From assembly GCA_905331475.1 (NCBI GenBank), contig CAJNYU010000001.1, positions 310,001 through 374,000 on the forward strand: 64,000 nt of DNA. The letters are read 5' to 3'. The number at the start of each line of letters is the position of its first letter. The first letter of the stretch is position 1. The stretch is from Rotaria socialis. Taxonomy: Eukaryota; Rotifera; Eurotatoria; Philodinida; Philodinidae. This document shows, one piece after another, positions 59,146-64,000 of this stretch. The translations under genes and the position numbers were made by a program. The notes beneath the pieces were generated by a model that had not been told where the DNA came from, did not search any database, and saw only the letters and a list, made by a program, of their open reading frames with translations.

Positions 59146-60598
59146 CTTCGGCTACCATTACAGACCTTAGTAACTATAGTCTCTGTCATTGTTATAGTGA
59201 TACGGAAAAGGATTGAATCCTTAGCTAGCTATTACTATTACCATCTTGTTTTTTGTATCGCTATCAAAAGTATGACTAATACTGAAAGAAAAGAAAAATT
59301 TGCTTATATGTACATATGCCATTTGTCTTAAATTTTTATATCTGAGGAAGTAGCTTATCGAGATACAAAACGTCACAATTTACAAATTTTTAATTAAAAT
59401 TGATAAACTATGAGATGAAATCGAATTAAATTGATTTAAATTTTAAATAAATTAAAATAAAATAAAAGAAGAGAATTAAATCATGTCTAATATACCAATC
59501 GTCTGAACAAAACAAGAACTAACAAATTTTTCTTTAACAACCTATTTATTCATTAATATAAAATAAAATAAATTTTGCTTATTAAACAATAAACGTGGTC
59601 TTAAATCTAGACGATAAAACAATTCCAGAGAAAAGAAGAATGAAACTATCTTATTTTTATTTCTAGTTTAAATAATTAATCAAATGTTATCTGTTGTTTT
59701 CCATCATTCAATACTTGGTTTTACTAATGTCTTTTATTTTTTTATAGATTTTACATATGGATATGGAACAATATACTTTGTTAGAAATCATACATAAATT
59801 ATTCCCTCGACTGTAGACAGGGTCATATGAAAAAAAATGCGTCTGTATGTTTGTGGCAGGTCAAAAAAACATCGGCTATCATTGACGTTATTTCTAAGCT
59901 TCTAAGTTTTTTTTTATGAAACTTTCCTATAGGTTTTTGGGGTCGGGGAATCCGAATCTGAAGTCAGATTTTCAAAATTTCGAAATGAATTTTGCAGGAC
60001 GGGTATGTTTTAGAAAATATTTAAATTGTATTTAGTTTGACCATAGATAATCGAGGTCTCACGTTAGTAAAATTTTCTTTTTCATAATCAATAATCATTT
60101 ATTACATGTAAAATTTTATCAGATTTTTACTTTCGAATTTTCCATAGATATTTTTTCATGCTTATTAAATCATGATTCTCATAGGTAATTCTTATTGATT
60201 TTAAGTTTTATTTAAAAAAGATCTAAAAAGAACCAGGAGGCATGTTATTTAAATAAGAAAAATTAAAGAAAGTCATTAGAAAAGAAAAACTTTAGATTGA
60301 GATATTCTATCAATCGATATGAACAAGTTATTTACTGGATATTCTACCAAAAAGATATTTGGTAAAACCATTTCTCATTTTATTTGAATAATTGTCAAAT
60401 TCTATGAATTTATTCGACATAAACTAATTCAAATCATAGTTTAAATATTTTACAACAATTTCGAATGCCGATATTATTACATATATATAATCAAATGAGA
60501 TATTTTATATGAATCACTCTTAATCCTTCTATAATTACTTGTTGATACTATTAGTAGATAATTAATATAATTGTAGCTATTATTAGCAAATAATATAT
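59146..60598. other. AT-rich non-coding stretch
   Basis: Very AT-rich (taaattttaaataaattaaa-type at about 59430-59470). No gene or structured repeat is seen. Confidence 0.4.
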
Positions 60599-60810
60599 GG
60601 GGGAAACCACGGACTTGAGGTCGAAAAGTACGCCAAAGTACATGCTTCAAGCAGCTCAAAGTGCCACTCAAGTAGTCCGAAATAAGAACAAGTAGCTTGC
60701 AACTTTGAAGCGGCTTCAAGTAAATTTGAAGCTGAAAACTACTTTGCAGTGCACCACTGGAAGTAGCTCAAATTTACTTCAAGTCCAAAAGTTTGCCGGT
60801 TCCCTCTTGC
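60599..60810. repeat. Probable miniature element with CTTCAAGT motifs
   Basis: It contains many direct and inverted copies of CTTCAAG/CTTGAAG and CTCAA motifs; 'cttcaagtaaattt' at 60717 is inverted near 60768 as aaatttacttcaag. The edges 'gggggaaacc...ggacttgag' and 'cttcaagtcc...ggttccctc' are roughly inverted. No clear target duplication was found. Confidence 0.4.
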
Positions 60811-61356
60811 AAGGTATACTGCGAAAATCGGGTCTGAAATGTGGTATTTAGGGTCAAGTTGGCATTTTTCTCGCTGACCCCGATTCAAGGTTATGCCATG
60901 AGATGCAGAATAAAATTTTGCACCTAATACAAGTTCGTTTTTGGATAAAAGTAAAGAAGAATAAAGTAGAAGAGAGACTAGCCCTGTGGTTGCGGGTGAC
61001 GCGAGTACGCATCACATTAATTTCCTTACAAGATAAAACTGATAGATTCATATTTGACATCAGCTCATTAGAAAGCAATTATGATAAACTTTTGTAGTAT
61101 AATATGAGGTATGTATCTTTCGAACTTCCGATTGGAAGTGCTCTGATACATCGTCGAATCTACTAGAAATTGAAAAAATGAGGAAAAAGAAAGGTCAACT
61201 ATGAAATATTTATAGGTATTTACTGCAAGACATTTGTCAGCCGTAATCAAATATTCTTTATGTAAATGCAAGAATGCAACGAAAACTTAAATCTGACTTC
61301 GCCTTCGAGAGCGAACGACTTATATTGAGGTTCAGATTCATTCAGAACATTCGGCT

Positions 61357-61822
61357 TAGGGTTTGAGTGACGGATCTTGGTGGAAAATGTCGAAAAGGAA
61401 AATGTCGAAAAGGAAAATGTCGAAAAGGAAAATGTCGAAAGTGTAAGTAGTTTATGAGAAAGAGATGTAGATGAAAATTTGAAAAGAAAAATGTCGGAAC
61501 GATGAATTCATAGCCTTGATCCATAATGAATACTGTTTTAATAATAATAAAAAAGAAGAGAGAGAATAGAAAATATAATAAAATGTTATTTTTTTTCTTT
61601 CCACAAAATTTTTTTTATTCAATGTAAAATACCATATGCCGGACGAAGAGATACCAATCAAAAGAAAAGAAAATCAATTTTACAACTGACCTCTTTCAAT
61701 ATATTCTACATTTTTCTCTTTCACAATCTATTGGATATTTTTATTTCTGTGTTTCGACGTTTTCCTCTTCGATATTTTGCATTTCGACATTTTCCACCAA
61801 CACCGAGTGACGCATCCCCAAC
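61357..61822. mobile_element. About 466-bp MITE with 15-bp tandem repeats at one end
   Basis: The left end (gtgacggatcttggtggaaa, then aatgtcgaaa) and right end (tttcgacattttccaccaac, then accgagtgacg) are inverted. At the left, a 15-bp unit aaggaaaatgtcgaa is repeated about four times (61383-61440). At the right are degenerate tttcgac(a/g)ttt copies. Related 'ctttcgacattt' copies occur at about 26806-26860. Target duplication is not clear. Confidence 0.65.
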
Positions 61823-62900
61823 TGAATGTATATCTGAATATATAAAGTGACAACGATGCCGCGTTTATCGCAACACAACAATAGAACTAAAAAAATCTGT
61901 TGTAAGATAAGAGAAAAGGAGAAAAATGTCAAATTTAGCAATTTATTTTTAATGAAATTTTATATTATTGAGCTCAACTAGACTTTCAAACTGAATACCT
62001 TTTATATAGTTTGATTTACATAATAAATACAATCCTTATGAATATTTGAATATATTAGTATATTTATTTAAATGAAACAATTCAATGAAATTCTTTTTAT
62101 TTAGACAAATAAACAACTGTTTGCTATTAAAATTGAACAATGTTTTCTCAACGTTTACTACAAATTTCATTATGAAAACATCGAATTTTATCATTTAATC
62201 GTTCAATTCAGTTGAAATATCGAAATTGTTAGTGGAAATTTCGGCGTTTATTCCATTGATAAATCTAATTAATTATATCAATAAATAAACGTTAAAGGCA
62301 ATCGTTATGTTTGTCAACTTGTTCGTTTTTCTATTTATCTATTTTGAGTTTTTAATAAAAAAAAGGAAGTTAATGATAATTTATTGAATTTTTTCTTTTG
62401 ATTATCTTTTACGGCATTCTTTTAAACGAACACCGGCATACGCAAAAAAAGGTGATCATCAAACAATAAATCAACTGTAATCTCATCATTGTTTTGTATC
62501 GAGTAAGATTTGATTGAAAAGATTATTATTCTATTTCCGTTTGAGTCTCTTTCTGAAGACAGTAAAAATCATCTCAATTTAAATATTTCATCTATAAATG
62601 TAATTAAATTCATATATATGTATTCAATATTAATAAAATAAATATTGAACAATTTTTCAATTTTGATTCATTTATTAATTAAAACGAAAGAACAGATAAT
62701 CGTTCGACCGGAATGTATAAAGTAGAAGTTAAATTATATTTTCTTTTCTCGTTGGTTTTATTCAAAAACCAAATGATCAAAGATGGAGGAGATAGATATG
62801 AGATTATCATCTAACGGATCATATAAACATTTCTGTACTAGTTGAGCAGGAAAACTAAATATTTGCTCTGAGAAGAATTTGTTCTTTCAGGAGTGTGAGT
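61823..62900. other. Non-coding stretch
   Basis: AT-rich; nothing is recognised. Confidence 0.4.
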
Positions 62901-63221
62901 ACCAGGGTTGCCACCTCTTCCGCGTTTTGTAGAAAGTTTCCGCTGTTCCGCTTTGCCGTATAAAACGTGTTGCTTATCGAACATACGTGCAGAATAACAT
63001 CTGTTATTTTTGAACCAATTGAATTGATTCAATTCTTATTGTTTACAAATACTGTGAGTCATCGTTGTCTTCTACGGTTTGAAACTTAGGTGAAATAAAA
63101 ACAAATGCAATAAATATGACAAAATGCCTAGTATTCTCAGAAGTATTACAAATCTGCAACAATATAAGCTTCCGCTTTTCTTTCTGCCTTTTAGACTTCA
63201 TCAGGTGGTAATCCCGGTGAC
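62901..63221. mobile_element. Possible hAT-like relic (CAGGGTTGCC end)
   Basis: The left motif accagggttgccacct (62901-62916) is loosely inverted at aggtggtaatcccggtgac (63203-63221). CAGGGTTGCCA-type ends occur in hAT elements. Mismatches are many, and no 8-bp duplication is seen, so this is tentative. Confidence 0.25.
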
Positions 63222-64000
63222 TACAGGAAATGTGTGTGGCGTGGCGTTTTCACCCACGTAAAATACTCTAGGTCAGAATTCGAGTATTTCTCGAATCAAT
63301 TCTCCGAGAAAGCGGACCAAACTGGGCCAGCCACAGGCCACGATAGAACTCGACGAGCTCTATTCAATGTACTAGTCACTTTTCACAACTGCATCTGTTA
63401 AATAATTAATTATCATAGACAAATAATATCGAACTGTTTTTGATATATTTTGAATAGATTCTTTTGAAAATCATTCGCTTTTCTCCAAATAAATGTTTGC
63501 AGAAAAACATAAATAACTAAATTAAAAGAAAAAGAAATCCGAATGGAAACGTTTAGTTTTAAGTGAAAATGCATCATTTTGTATGGCATTTGGTATAAAG
63601 CTTTATTTGAAATACTGCTTTAAAGTGAGAATATTTTTATTAAAAAACTGAAGAAAATATATTAAACCAGGGAAAACCAAATAGAAATTTAAAAAATTGC
63701 TTCTATCAAAGAAAGGCGAAACGAAGGCAAAATGAAATTTTTCTTGAGAATGGATAAAAATCTCTAGCGCTCCTCAGAATGTTCTATAAGATTTGAGCAT
63801 TATCCAATCTTTTTAAAAATTTTGATTGCATATTGTAACAAATGAATAAGATTCCCGTGTTAGGAGCACAATATAGATGATGCTTCATTTGGTAAATCAA
63901 AAACCTGCTGCCAAGCATCTTGATGGTTATCAACGTAACAGAGAGAATATGAACTTTGATTGCAAAAACCAATGCATCGAAGTTCATGCCAACGGAATAT
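63222..64000. other. Non-coding right edge
   Basis: No gene is supported. A minus-strand frame at 63784-63987 lacks any recognisable feature. Confidence 0.4.

Noticed and set aside
1..64000. CRISPR arrays, bacterial operons, rRNA or tRNA genes
   Set aside because: No regular repeat-spacer array, no ribosome-binding-site-led gene runs, and no tRNA or rRNA signature was seen on either strand.

Overview
The window looks like nuclear DNA of a bdelloid rotifer. It is AT-rich eukaryotic sequence with short GT-AG introns. Its conserved metazoan genes are an ISWI chromatin remodeller and an ARID3/dead-ringer transcription factor. Perfect or near-perfect arrays of the hexamer TGTGGG, reported as the telomere repeat of bdelloids, recur at interstitial sites. 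The hexamer is the strongest species-level clue; I did not compare against any genome.

Layout. 1-13 kb is gene-poor and full of relics: a secreted PAN/apple plus galactose-binding-like gene (3686-6888) whose 2.1-kb intron is packed with miniature elements, a kinesin-light-chain-like TPR pseudogene (8831-9025), a 95-bp fold-back element (10524-10618) and a frameshifted alpha-carbonic-anhydrase-like gene (11601-12241). 13-21 kb, minus strand, holds a small secreted protein, two tandem Ly6/uPAR-type GPI-anchored proteins and a decayed ABCC transporter fragment. 23.6-25.1 kb holds an intact ammonium transporter. 25.7-28.2 kb is a 2.5-kb palindromic unit with 321-bp inverted arms, containing a nested hAT-type miniature element. 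30.6-42.6 kb is the conserved block: ARID3 and then ISWI, both on the minus strand and both reconstructed exon by exon with consistent phases. 43.4-45.4 kb is a broken pogo/Tigger-type transposase. 46.9-51.7 kb holds two intronless minus-strand genes, a membrane-anchored S10 carboxypeptidase and a membrane-anchored pentapeptide-repeat protein. 54.3-56.0 kb has a Tc1-type miniature element, an IFITM/dispanin-like gene with a frame break, and an 830-bp hAT element carrying a BED-finger relic. 56-64 kb is mostly non-coding, with one small secreted protein candidate and further repeats.

The most unusual feature is a recurring fold-back arrangement in which a G-rich (TGTGGG)-like arm, a 15-40 bp spacer and a C-rich arm lie close together. 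It appears at about 5.8, 8.8, 10.0, 45.4 and 59.1 kb, and a 0.23-kb C-rich block sits inside an inverted-repeat element near 46.5 kb. Four short elements have clear target-site duplications: three hAT-like with 8-bp duplications and one fold-back with a 10-bp duplication. The genes do not form a pathway. The window reads as a few conserved housekeeping and regulatory genes set in a region repeatedly invaded by small DNA elements.
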